Source: Halocynthiibacter sp049608145 | GTDB lineage: Bacteria > Pseudomonadota > Alphaproteobacteria > Rhodobacterales > Rhodobacteraceae | Length of the DNA: 64,000 nt | Assembly: GCF_049608145.1 (NCBI RefSeq) | Contig: NZ_JBMYXF010000003.1 | Location: 1-64,000 of the forward strand | Direction: 5' to 3' | Shown: positions 34,378-42,081 of the stretch, one piece after another | Numbering within the stretch: position 1 is the stretch's first letter | Layout: every line of letters starts with the position of its first letter | Notes under the pieces: generated by a model | The model's database searches: none | The model's input: only the letters and a program-made list of their open reading frames with translations | Told to the model about the DNA's origin: nothing | Position numbers and translations under genes: made by a program

Positions 34378-34938
34378 CTACAGCAGCTGAACGGCTTCTG
34401 CCTTCATCTGGTCTGTGACTTCGATATAGCGTTGCGTGGTGCTCAACTGCTTATGACCTGCCAGTTCCATGATGGTTTTACTGGTCACACCTTTCTTCGC
34501 CAGTTCCGTAATGAACCAACGGCGACCAGAATGTGAGGACGCATCTTTGAAGCCCACACCTGCATAAATCCGCGCAAACACTTGCGCCAATGAATTTGCT
34601 GAAAAGTGCCCACCTCGTTGTGATCGGATTATTGGACCACAGGCTGTTTTGGTCAACTTGGTTGCCGCCACCAGTTCCGCCATTAACTTTGCATTTATAT
34701 GCACGAGCCGTGCTTCGTTGGATTTGGTATCAGCAGCAGCCAGATAGAACTGACTTCGGATGTCGCCGTTCGCATCCAGCAACTGCTCCCATGTTAAGGA
34801 TGCGATTTCACCAACACGCAGACCCGCATAATGGGAAAGCAGTACCGCCAACCTATTGCGCTGCGCGTACTTGGTGCCGTTGCAGTAGATGAGAACCCGC
34901 TTGATCTCTGCCTGTGTTAGAACCCGTGCCTGCTTCAT
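34378..34938 (-). CDS. Minimal tyrosine recombinase
   Basis: A 186-residue tyrosine recombinase consisting of only the catalytic domain. The active-site set is complete: R41 (YAGLRVGEIASL), a Lys near 72, H136-xx-R139 (SSHSGRRWF), H162 (AGHKQLSTTQRY) and nucleophile Y171. The N-terminal core-binding domain of ordinary integrases is absent; only ~15 residues precede the catalytic fold. The start at ATG 34938 has GGAGG at good distance. It may invert or excise a smaller segment, act as an accessory to the main integrase, or be part of the adjacent gene-poor region. Confidence 0.88.
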   Translation of the reverse strand: MKQARVLTQAEIKRVLIYCNGTKYAQRNRLAVLLSHYAGLRVGEIASLTWEQLLDANGDIRSQFYLAAADTKSNEARLVHINAKLMAELVAATKLTKTACGPIIRSQRGGHFSANSLAQVFARIYAGVGFKDASSHSGRRWFITELAKKGVTSKTIMELAGHKQLSTTQRYIEVTDQMKAEAVQLL

Positions 34939-35968
34939 GAAGTCCTCCAAAATATAATAAAAACAACGCCTTGATTGCTTTTAGTGATAAGTCCTTTCAG
35001 CAAGTGCTGCGACCACTTTATGATTGCCAAGGAATTCAATGGGATAGGCCCACTTATCATGTTCTGTGTAATATGTGATAAGTCACTGGTGCTGATATAA
35101 ATGCGCGATCCACGCAAAACGGAGAACGCCAACAAGAGCAATGCCAGTTCCTTTGAACAGCACCACATTGGTATCTGCTAGCGCACATACCTGCAAAATC
35201 TTCTGTTCACTGCCTATCATCGCCTTGCTCTTCTGGCGCTTCACTTCGATTTAACGTCTTCGACATCAATCCAGTTCGGTTAATCCCTAACCAGTGATTT
35301 CAGCGGTTATCTAACTGGCGACTTAGGCGCAGCTGAAAGCGAAGCACGATACTCAGTCAGATGAGAGCTTTTTCTCCCCCCCATTGATCAACGACAATCA
35401 ATGCAGGAGGGAGATGACAAATTGATATTCAGTCGAGTGTATCGCTTTTTCCATAAGGAATGTGCACTTCTGCTTGGGCGACGGTATCCCGTACTCCGCC
35501 CTCATTCCCGTCATCCATATACGGTTAGGATCGCTATTTGATCCAGCTGCTTGCCCATGCATATGGAACGACATCAGCAAGCATCATGGGCCAAGCAATT
35601 TCCAACTCACCCATGATCAGATTTCTCGTCATAAAAATCCTGCACGAACCCCAATGACGGTGACCCTTTTGCACATCACATGCTTGGCAGTCCAATTGCT
35701 GGGATATCCTCGCTACAGGGCCCAACGCAGCTACGTTCCAATCGACTAAGGGTGTCTCATAGTGACGGTCTTTGTCCCGCCCCCGTTTAAAATCCAAATC
35801 CCTCTATGTGTGCCGCACAATGTGCAACAAAACTATTTATCCAAGTAGTCCTTGAGCAGGCACCAATTAAAAGCTCAGGCAGGACAGGTTTCTGATGGAT
35901 GGACCAAACCACATAAATACATGTGCAGCGCATCAGCAGCTGCGTTTGAACCATAACGGAGCCACAAA
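34939..35968. other. Gene-poor stretch of about 1 kb next to the small recombinase
   Basis: No convincing gene. The first 150 bases contain three copies of TGATAAGT (34985, 35052 inverted, 35076), the last within GTGATAAGTCAC whose GTGA/TCAC arms are palindromic. The minus strand at 35534-35797 has an open frame of 87 codons and another at 35398-35580, with no ribosome-binding site, no recognisable motif and different frames; these could be decayed remnants. The rest looks featureless. Confidence 0.55.
34984..35086. repeat. Three copies of TGATAAGT near the small recombinase
   Basis: GTGATAAGT at 34984-34992, ACTTATCA at 35052-35059 and GTGATAAGTCAC at 35075-35086. They lie 46-148 bases upstream of the recombinase start, fitting either operator sites or recombination half-sites. 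Confidence 0.45.
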
Positions 35969-36334
35969 ATGCGATACAACGAAATCAACCAAACCCAACT
36001 GCTACAAGACGCCTTCCACTGTTACCGACGCAACAATCTGGTAATCTCTCAACGTGCGTTTTCACGCCGCATATTGGGACAAGCACCCAGCTATTACTCC
36101 AGCATGGTCACCCGCAATCGCAAACCATCACGTGCAGCGCTGCAAACGCTGTTGAACGTCACAAAGACGATATTGGCCACGTTCTTGGGCAATCCGCATT
36201 TTGGGAAGCCATATGCGATGAACCTAAACCACGCATATGAAGAACTTGAAGGAATAGTTGAACAGGTTTCCGTGCAGTTGGATATTGGTTGTGTCGTCGA
36301 AACGGTAACGAGTCAAGTAAAGCGTGTTGAGTGA
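35969..36334 (+). CDS. Small DNA-binding-like protein (DUF6626-like)
   Basis: A 121-residue protein with CGGAGCC before its ATG. The segment LVISQRAFSRRILGQAPSYYSSMVTRNRKPSRAAL has the look of a helix-turn-helix-like unit in which the second helix is SPSYYS-like, as I recall from the DUF6626 family of alphaproteobacteria. A longer C-terminal helix follows. Regulation of element genes is plausible; the target is unknown. It is followed by two genes of the same direction. Confidence 0.6.
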   Translation: MRYNEINQTQLLQDAFHCYRRNNLVISQRAFSRRILGQAPSYYSSMVTRNRKPSRAALQTLLNVTKTILATFLGNPHFGKPYAMNLNHAYEELEGIVEQVSVQLDIGCVVETVTSQVKRVE

Positions 36335-36403
36335 CCTTGATGTAACCGTTGACACCAAAATGCTATCCAGTGAAAATGGGGCCACAAAACCAACGGGTGC
36401 ACC

Positions 36404-36871
36404 ATGCTTTCAACTGATTTCGAATACAGTGATTATAGCAAATCTTTGATCATTGATGGGCAAGATATCGATATTGAGATATTCCGTGAAAATGGGACTT
36501 TTGCATGGCATCTTGAAATGCAAATTGACGGAAAATCTGTTGAATGGCCGAACGTGTTTATCGCTGACAAGGCTGCTTATGATGCCGCAGTTGTCCATCT
36601 CAGAGAACGCGGTCTAAACCCCGATATGTTTGCAGATGATGACGATTATCCCATTGTGGACAGTCCACTTTGCCAAAAACTTCTGGTTGAAGGCCATCCG
36701 TTTGAGATCAGCATCTACCGTGGCGTGGATGAACCAGACTGGATTTTGGAAATCACCAACCCCAAGGGAACATCATTTATTCCAGAGGAACGGTTCAAAA
36801 CGGACCAAGATGCACTTGGTGCAGCACTTGCAGACTTTGAAAACGAACCAATCGAAGAATTCCTCGGTTAA
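36404..36871 (+). CDS. Acidic hypothetical protein with internal duplication
   Basis: A 155-residue, strongly acidic protein made of two similar halves: SLIIDGQDIDIEIFRENGTF to AAVVHLRERG (about residues 14-70) and KLLVEGHPFEISIYRGVDEP to AALADFEN (about 92-147). Each has a beta hairpin with I/E-I-pattern, a Trp (AWHLEM, DWILEI), a F-I loop and an Asp/Ala-rich helix. The duplication suggests a two-domain binder; acidic small proteins of this kind in islands include anti-restriction and antitoxin-like proteins, but nothing proves that here. Confidence 0.65.
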   Translation: MLSTDFEYSDYSKSLIIDGQDIDIEIFRENGTFAWHLEMQIDGKSVEWPNVFIADKAAYDAAVVHLRERGLNPDMFADDDDYPIVDSPLCQKLLVEGHPFEISIYRGVDEPDWILEITNPKGTSFIPEERFKTDQDALGAALADFENEPIEEFLG

Positions 36872-36876
36872 ACCGC

Positions 36877-37605
36877 ATGTACGATACTCTTGCAGTCCCA
36901 AGTGATGATCCTTTGCTGGAAGGCTCACCATTGGTTCGTGCATTGGATTTTCTTGCAGCAAAGTTTGTGGAGAACCCCAAAGGCATACAAATGACAAAAA
37001 CGATGGCTTTTCGTCGTGATTTGATTGCCGAAGCGATTTTGAAAATCCAGTGGCCCGATTGGACCGAACAAGAAATCTACAACGGCTACATGCCAATCAA
37101 AGCTGCAGATGAATATCATTTCGAACCCTTTTGGGAACTCCACTACCTGTTGCTAAGAATGAAAGTGGTGCGCCATTACAAGGGTAAGCTTGTTCTGACC
37201 AAACTTGGCAAATCCGTGTTTGAAGATCGTTTTCGACGGTTTGATGCTGCGGCCCATGCACTGCTATTTGATGACCCCCATTATGCAGAAATGCGCTATG
37301 GGAGAAACCTCGTGGGCAATTGGAATATTTGGTTGAATGTTTTGGATGTCGAAGCACAACATGGAACAACAGGTCAAAATATTACCGAAGTCCTTTATGG
37401 GAAAGAAGACGAACCCAATGAATTCGATCCGCGCACTAGTGCCCTTTATTATGGTGTGATCAAGCCGCTGATGTGGTGCGGAATGCTGGAGGAACATATA
37501 GATAACGGACGTAAATTGGTTGATCGCGTGTATACTAAAACACCACTTTGGAAGCGGTATTTCCAGCTTGATCCTAAAAAACCAATGCTGCGCGTGGTTC
37601 ACTGA
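36877..37605 (+). CDS. Hypothetical protein with predicted winged-helix part
   Basis: A 242-residue protein starting five bases after the acidic gene, so probably coupled. Residues 25-110 include TKTMAFRRDLIAEAILKIQWP and LLLRMKVVRHYKGKLVLTKLGKSVF, whose last part looks like the wing-containing LTxLG end of winged-helix proteins. The C-terminal half is aromatic-rich (NWNIWLNVLD, LMWCGMLEEHI). No family recognised. Together with the two genes before it, it forms a rightward unit. Confidence 0.65.
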   Translation: MYDTLAVPSDDPLLEGSPLVRALDFLAAKFVENPKGIQMTKTMAFRRDLIAEAILKIQWPDWTEQEIYNGYMPIKAADEYHFEPFWELHYLLLRMKVVRHYKGKLVLTKLGKSVFEDRFRRFDAAAHALLFDDPHYAEMRYGRNLVGNWNIWLNVLDVEAQHGTTGQNITEVLYGKEDEPNEFDPRTSALYYGVIKPLMWCGMLEEHIDNGRKLVDRVYTKTPLWKRYFQLDPKKPMLRVVH

Positions 37606-37639
37606 TCAGCTTAAGCTCACTCAACCAAGTTGGAAAATC

Positions 37640-37680
37640 AAAAAAGAAGGCTCCAAGCTGTACGTCAGTTTGAAGCCTTC
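37640..37680 (-). terminator. Terminator of the small secreted-protein gene
   Basis: On the minus strand GAAGGCT at 37680-37674 pairs with AGCCTTC at 37652-37646 around a 21-base loop, then a run of T. It is 60 bases past the stop at 37741. It may also partly serve the gene ending at 37605. Confidence 0.6.
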
Positions 37681-37740
37681 AGTTAATGCAATATGCAGCT
37701 GGTGTCACAGGGATGTTCGTCAACGGCACAAAGCAAAGTC

Positions 37741-37980
37741 TTAGCGTCCGTCACAATCCCCATAAGCGGGATCACCCGTATATGGGTCACCTTCTTCGGT
37801 ATCCCCATTGGTTTCACCACGTTCACCAACGGCTTGACCAAATCCATCTGGGCTAACCGCAGGATCAGGGCTTTTGGCTTCTTCTACGACATCCACACAC
37901 GGGGAAGTTTTTTCGGCGGTATCAGCCATCAATGCGACACCAAACAAACCAAACAGGGCAACCAAAGCGATGAGTTTCAT
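37741..37980 (-). CDS. Small secreted acidic protein
   Basis: A 79-residue protein, ATG 37980 with GGAG 6 bases upstream. The first ~18 residues are a signal peptide (MKLIALVALFGLFGVALMA), the rest is Gly/Asp/Pro-rich and acidic with two cysteines (SPCVDV and YGDCDG), likely one disulphide. No known family. It is divergent from the XRE regulator and shares the AATTCG dyad region with it. Confidence 0.6.
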   Translation of the reverse strand: MKLIALVALFGLFGVALMADTAEKTSPCVDVVEEAKSPDPAVSPDGFGQAVGERGETNGDTEEGDPYTGDPAYGDCDGR

Positions 37981-38051
37981 AAGTAGCTCCAACAAAAGGG
38001 TGAGCCTAATTGACGTAAAACATCATGCTTTACACAGAATATCGGCTTTTA

Positions 38052-38080
38052 AATTCGTTATTTGTACTTATTAGCGAATT
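38052..38080. promoter_or_regulatory. Dyad in the divergent region before the XRE regulator
   Basis: AATTCG at 38052-38057 and CGAATT at 38075-38080 flank a TTATTTGTACTTATTAG centre, with partial symmetry continuing inwards. It lies 45 bases before the XRE start and 71 bases from the divergent gene, fitting an autoregulatory operator. Confidence 0.45.
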
Positions 38081-38125
38081 CTCACTTCATGGGCAAGAGC
38101 TTTACTCGCCTTTATAAGCCGATGT

Positions 38126-38467
38126 ATGAGTAATCAACTGAAACGAAACATCGGGTTGCGCGTGAAAGCTGCAAGAACCCAAAAGGGTCTAACCCAACCG
38201 CAGTTGGCGGAAGCCATCGACAAGGCGTTCGAGACGATTTCCAACCTCGAACGCGGAAAAACTGCGCCCAATTTTTCGACGCTGGCTGATATCGCCAATG
38301 TGCTGGGGTTGCCCATGCGGGAGTTCTTCGATGTGGATGATGCTGACATCAGCGATGCCCGACAGCGATTGCTAATGCAGGTAAACTCGATGATCTCCGA
38401 TATGGATGATCGACAACTGAGCCTACTGTTGAAGTTGGGCAATGTATTGATGGAGGATGAAGGCTAA
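38126..38467 (+). CDS. XRE family transcriptional regulator
   Basis: A 113-residue regulator with an N-terminal helix-turn-helix (IGLRVKAARTQKGLTQPQLAEAIDKAFETISNLERGKTAPNFSTL), a typical XRE/Cro domain, then a C-terminal helical dimerisation part. It likely represses itself and nearby element genes through the dyad at 38052-38080. It stands beside the integrase, converging on it with 23 bases between, so it may control element maintenance or excision. Confidence 0.92.
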   Translation: MSNQLKRNIGLRVKAARTQKGLTQPQLAEAIDKAFETISNLERGKTAPNFSTLADIANVLGLPMREFFDVDDADISDARQRLLMQVNSMISDMDDRQLSLLLKLGNVLMEDEG

Positions 38468-38490
38468 AACTTATAGAGTTCAAGCCATTC

Positions 38491-39756
38491 TTACCACTCG
38501 TGATCGCCCCTAAATATTGCAGCATGGTCCTCTGCAATGACTTTTGAATAGTGTTTCTCAAGCATGCCAACAGATGTGCGCATGTTGGTGGAAAGCTTCA
38601 TGTAATCCACATTAGGGTCCTGTAGCGCCCAAGTCGCGTATGAATGTCGGAAGGAGTAACTGGAAAACTTCTTACCATTGCTATCAGTCCGTAAGTTGCA
38701 AGCATCAAGCAGGGCATTCAATGATTTGTTGAACGTGGTCATGCGCCCACCTTGGATGTTGCAAAATACAGGTGTTTCGGAAGTTGGTTCAGTTTTAAAT
38801 CGCCAGATGTATGTTTTTCGAATGTTATCCAAGGTTGAATAAGCAGTACCCTTCGGAACAATCCGGCTAGCCTCAATAGCTTTGCCATAGGCCAGGATTA
38901 TGATCTTACGATCCTCGGGTTTTTGCGATCTGGCAGCATCCATGCCCTCAATATGTTTCCAATTCAGGTTCAACAGCTCTATCGGACGCATTCCTGTTTC
39001 TACCGCCAATGTAATGAAGTGGTGAAGCATGCCACGTGCATAGAGAATTTCTGGTCGCCCTTGTGCATCTGCTAATCGCTGCAAGCTGCATTCATACAAT
39101 GTTGCGTACTGTTCTTTTGTAAATGCGGGCTGTTTATTTGACTTGGGCTTTGGGATGTCTTGTGTTGGAACATCACTTGGCTTTAGCAAACCCTTGCCCA
39201 CCGCATGTTTAAAAACACCCCGTAGATAGGCATCCTCCCTACGTAAAGACGCGTTTTTAGGTTCTTCGTGCTTGGCTTTTGAGTGAACGGTTTTTCCACC
39301 ACGTTCATAAGGTTCGTAATCTTGATTAGCACCGGGACCAGTTGTCCAATATACTCGCCGCCACTGAGTATATGCGGCAAGCTTTGAATGCGTGATGGCG
39401 GTGATGGCCATGGTTTTGAAGAATGGGGAAAAGTACCGTTTAACAACCGCATCAGTACGTTTGGCAGCTTCAAACTTACTGGGATTACGTTCGGCTATCA
39501 AATACAACGTTTTCACATAGTCCGCAGCAACGGAGCGGAACGAACCATTTGCTGCTAAGATGCCATGCCGTGCTTGGAAAGCAGCATCCTGATATTTTTC
39601 AGCAGCTAGTGCTAACGCTTCATCATCATCCGATGTGCCCAGCGCATATTTAATTTGTGGAAAGCCTGTGATGGAAAATCGCATATTCCAGCGGTTCGAA
39701 TTTTTCGGCTTAAAAAACCGATATGGCAGGTCAGTTCTATCTCGCAGATCAGTCAT
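38491..39756 (-). CDS. Tyrosine integrase of the element
   Basis: A 421-residue tyrosine recombinase: an N-terminal part with an arm-binding-like and core-binding region (about 1-200), then the catalytic domain with R257 (GMRPIELLNL), R370-H371 (YSFRHSYATW) and nucleophile Y403 (LEKHYSKVI). The first His of the usual HxxR box is Tyr367, a common phage-integrase variant. Its 5' end points towards the intact tRNA-Thr, 200 bases away, and the arm-type repeats lie in that gap, the standard arrangement for tRNA-integrating elements. Confidence 0.95.
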   Translation of the reverse strand: MTDLRDRTDLPYRFFKPKNSNRWNMRFSITGFPQIKYALGTSDDDEALALAAEKYQDAAFQARHGILAANGSFRSVAADYVKTLYLIAERNPSKFEAAKRTDAVVKRYFSPFFKTMAITAITHSKLAAYTQWRRVYWTTGPGANQDYEPYERGGKTVHSKAKHEEPKNASLRREDAYLRGVFKHAVGKGLLKPSDVPTQDIPKPKSNKQPAFTKEQYATLYECSLQRLADAQGRPEILYARGMLHHFITLAVETGMRPIELLNLNWKHIEGMDAARSQKPEDRKIIILAYGKAIEASRIVPKGTAYSTLDNIRKTYIWRFKTEPTSETPVFCNIQGGRMTTFNKSLNALLDACNLRTDSNGKKFSSYSFRHSYATWALQDPNVDYMKLSTNMRTSVGMLEKHYSKVIAEDHAAIFRGDHEW

Positions 39757-39790
39757 ATAGCTCGCACCGTTTTTTTACATAGGTGGTGGT

Positions 39791-39812
39791 CTGCGCTAGG
39801 ACTACGCTAAAA
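39791..39812 (+). repeat. Arm-type repeat pair, right end, inner
   Basis: CTGCGCTAGGA and CTACGCTAAAA, adjacent 11-bp units in the integrase leader. They match the left-end pair at 20954-20973 at 15 of 20 positions. Confidence 0.6.
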
Positions 39813-39861
39813 GTGCAATTTTCAAAATCATAAGTGCTTGAAATCATTGAATCCAAATCCA

Positions 39862-39896
39862 CTGCGCTAACACTAAGCTAGCATAATGCGCTACAA
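39862..39896 (+). repeat. Arm-type repeats, right end, outer
   Basis: CTGCGCTAACA, CTAAGCTAGCA and, two bases on, ATGCGCTACAA, all in the same orientation as the other copies. Confidence 0.6.
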
Positions 39897-39955
39897 ATCA
39901 AAGAGCAACACTGGGGCTGATTTTGTGGTATTTGTTAATAATTTCAGTGAGTTGT

Positions 39956-40002
39956 ATGGTGCTGTGAGGGAGGATTGAACTCCCGACCTCGTCATTACCA
40001 AT
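39956..40002. repeat. attR: 3' part of the intact tRNA-Thr
   Basis: 47 bases identical to 20716-20762. The match stops in the anticodon loop, so strand exchange took place within this block and the tRNA gene was kept whole on this side. Confidence 0.93.
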
Positions 40003-40031
40003 GACGCGCTCTACCACTGAGCTACCACAGC
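39957..40031 (-). tRNA. tRNA-Thr (anticodon GGT)
   Basis: On the minus strand a complete cloverleaf is visible: acceptor GCTGTGG with TCACAGC, D arm GCTC-AGTGGTA-GAGC, anticodon arm CGTCA-TTGGTAA-TGACG with anticodon GGT, T arm GGGAG-TTCAATC-CTCCC and an encoded CCA. It reads threonine ACC/ACU codons. It is the integration site of the element. Confidence 0.95.
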
Positions 40032-40129
40032 ATCGGAACTTTCGTTCGTTGGCGGCTGAGTAGACTTAATTTTCGCCCAGTGCAAGCGCAAACTGGACGG
40101 TTTTTTCACACTGAGATACATAGTTCCCC

Positions 40130-40312
40130 ATGACACATGAGACAGATACCGCGCAGAGCGGGAAAAAAAAGAAAAAAACTGCTGTGGCAGAGCGTGAACA
40201 ACGTTTAAAAGCAGCATTGAAATCAAATATGGGACGCCGCAAAGCGCAGGCACGTGCGCGTATTTCGTCTGAAGACGACGGCGGCGACCAGACAAACGAA
40301 CAGAAAGACTGA
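40130..40312 (+). CDS. Small basic protein upstream of murA
   Basis: A 60-residue basic protein; its second half (RLKAALKSNMGRRKAQARAR) resembles short proteins found ahead of murA in other Rhodobacteraceae. It has a lysine run encoded by an A-rich tract that could slip. No function is known; the conserved place suggests it is real. It is the first host gene to the right of the element. Confidence 0.65.
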   Translation: MTHETDTAQSGKKKKKTAVAEREQRLKAALKSNMGRRKAQARARISSEDDGGDQTNEQKD

Positions 40313-40339
40313 TGTTTTTCAGAACAGGTGGGCAGTGAA

Positions 40340-41608
40340 ATGGATTCGATAATTGTAAAAGGTGGCAACGCTCTTTCTGGGGAAATCCCGATTGCGGGGG
40401 CGAAAAATGCCTGCCTGACTTTGATGCCAGCGACGCTTCTCAGCGAAGAACCGCTGACATTGACCAATGCGCCACGTCTTTCTGACATTAAGACCATGAC
40501 AGAGCTGCTGGAATCTCTCGGTGCTGAAGTCACCTCTATGCAGGACGGTCAGGTTCAGGCGATGTCGTGCCACGGGGCGATCAATCACGTTGCTGAATAT
40601 GATATTGTGCGCAAAATGCGTGCGTCTAACCTTGTGCTGGGTCCGCTTCTGGCGCGCGAAGGTCAAGCTGTTGTGTCTCTGCCTGGTGGTTGTGCGATTG
40701 GCGCACGCCCGATGGATATTCACACGAATGGTCTGGAAGCGATGGGCGCAACCATTGAGCTGAAAGACGGTTATCTGCACGCCAAAGCCCCATTGGGTGG
40801 GTTGAAAGGCGCTGTGATTGATTTCCCGTTTGCCTCTGTTGGTGCAACCGAAAATATCATGATGGCTGCGACCCTCGCTAAGGGCACGACAGTTATCAAC
40901 AATGCGGCTCGTGAACCTGAAATCGTTGATCTTGCGGATTGCCTTCGCAAGATGGGCGCACAGATTGAGGGTGACGGCAGTTCATCGATCACCATTCAGG
41001 GCGTGGATCGCTTGCATGGCGCAACACACCCGGTGGTGACCGACCGTATCGAACTTGGCACATACATGCTGGCACCGGTGATCGCCGGTGGTGAGGTGGA
41101 ACTTCTGGGGGGGCGTATCAGCCTGATCGAAGCTTTCTGCGAAAAACTGGATGCCGCAGGGGTTGCCGTTACTGAAACGGAACGGGGCCTGAAGGTTGCA
41201 CGTAAAAATGGTCGGCTGTCCGCCGTGAATGTAACGACCGAACCATTCCCAGGCTTTCCAACCGATTTACAGGCCCAGATGATGGCGCTGTTATGCACGG
41301 CTGAAGGCACCTCTGTGTTGGAAGAAAAGATCTTTGAAAACCGCTTTATGCATGCGCCCGAACTTATCCGTATGGGTGCAAATATTGAAGTAAACGGCGG
41401 CACGGCAACTGTACATGGCGTTGATCGCCTGAAGGGCGCACCGGTGATGGCAACGGATCTGCGGGCATCTGTTTCCCTGATCCTTGCTGGGCTTGCGGCT
41501 GAAGGCGAAACCACTGTCAGCCGCGTGTATCATCTTGATCGCGGATATGAACAGGTGGTGCGCAAGTTCTCTGGCGTTGGTGCGCAGATCGAAAGGATCA
41601 AAGAATAA
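40340..41608 (+). CDS. murA: UDP-N-acetylglucosamine 1-carboxyvinyltransferase
   Basis: MurA, 422 residues, transfers enolpyruvate from PEP to UDP-GlcNAc, the first committed step of peptidoglycan synthesis in the cytosol. The fold is marked by MDSIIVKGGNALSGEIPIAGAKNACL, the PEP site by the Cys in LPGGCAIGARPMDIH (target of fosfomycin), and FPTDLQAQMMAL and DLRASVSLILAGL near the end. I start at ATG 40340; the upstream in-frame GTG at 40328 adds unlike residues. It overlaps DUF2948 by one base (TAATG). Confidence 0.96.
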   Translation: MDSIIVKGGNALSGEIPIAGAKNACLTLMPATLLSEEPLTLTNAPRLSDIKTMTELLESLGAEVTSMQDGQVQAMSCHGAINHVAEYDIVRKMRASNLVLGPLLAREGQAVVSLPGGCAIGARPMDIHTNGLEAMGATIELKDGYLHAKAPLGGLKGAVIDFPFASVGATENIMMAATLAKGTTVINNAAREPEIVDLADCLRKMGAQIEGDGSSSITIQGVDRLHGATHPVVTDRIELGTYMLAPVIAGGEVELLGGRISLIEAFCEKLDAAGVAVTETERGLKVARKNGRLSAVNVTTEPFPGFPTDLQAQMMALLCTAEGTSVLEEKIFENRFMHAPELIRMGANIEVNGGTATVHGVDRLKGAPVMATDLRASVSLILAGLAAEGETTVSRVYHLDRGYEQVVRKFSGVGAQIERIKE

Positions 41609-42081
41609 TGACGGACGCAAAATTTGAAGATGGCGCGGAACAACCGCTGCGCCTGATGGCAGCGGATATGGATGATCTGCAGGTCATGTCTGCGCTGACG
41701 CAGGATGCGGTCTTTCCAGGCAATGAAATGTCGTTCCGCAAATCTGAACGCCGTTTTGCCCTGCTTCTAAACCGCTTCCGTTGGGAAGACAAAACCGCAG
41801 CGGAACGGCGTGGACGTGATTTCGAACGCGTACAGTCGGTTTTGTTCGTTGATGATGTTCTGGGCGTTCAGACACAAGGTGTGTCCCGCGACGAAGAGAC
41901 GGTCTATTCTTTGATGTCTATGGCTTTTGAAGCGGGAGAAGACGGGATGGGGCGCTTGATCCTGACCTTATCCGGTGATGGTGCAATTGCGTTGAACGTC
42001 GAAGCGCTGAATGTGTCGCTGAAAGATGTGACGCGCCCCTATGTTGCCCCGTCAAAACAAGCGCCTGGTCACGATGACTGA
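41608..42081 (+). CDS. DUF2948 family protein
   Basis: A 157-residue soluble protein of the DUF2948 family, recognised by DLQVMSALTQDAVFPGNEMSFRKSERRFALLLNRFRWED. It is regularly found directly behind murA in alphaproteobacteria; the function is unknown. It overlaps murA by one base and the GNAT gene by eight, so it is part of a tight operon. Confidence 0.9.
   Translation: MTDAKFEDGAEQPLRLMAADMDDLQVMSALTQDAVFPGNEMSFRKSERRFALLLNRFRWEDKTAAERRGRDFERVQSVLFVDDVLGVQTQGVSRDEETVYSLMSMAFEAGEDGMGRLILTLSGDGAIALNVEALNVSLKDVTRPYVAPSKQAPGHDD

Larger units (their letters stand above)
20716..40002. mobile_element. Integrative element in tRNA-Thr(GGT), about 19.3 kb
   Basis: The element is delimited by a 47-bp perfect direct repeat that is the 3' part of a tRNA-Thr gene: one copy completes the intact tRNA at 39957-40031 and the other stands alone at 20716-20762. 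A P4-type tyrosine integrase lies next to the intact tRNA. Arm-type 11-bp tandem repeats occur at both ends. Cargo is a type I restriction system extended by three genes, an AAA+ cassette, a second small recombinase, an XRE regulator and many unknown small genes. No capsid, tail, relaxase or conjugation gene was seen, so it is an integrative genomic island, possibly mobilisable by helpers. Confidence 0.92.

Noticed and set aside
35398..35797. Open minus-strand frames in the gene-poor part of the element
   Set aside because: Two frames, no ribosome-binding site, no motif, and codon use unlike neighbours; possible decay remnants but not supportable as genes.
33859..37640. Dispersed repeat ACCAAGTTGGAAAAT
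   Set aside because: It recurs at 33876, 37624 and inside coding DNA near 23350 and 30148, but common Lys-Leu codons can explain the coding copies and the others are too few.
20716..40002. Prophage identity for the element
   Set aside because: No capsid, portal, terminase, tail or lysis genes were seen; only integrase, regulator and cargo.
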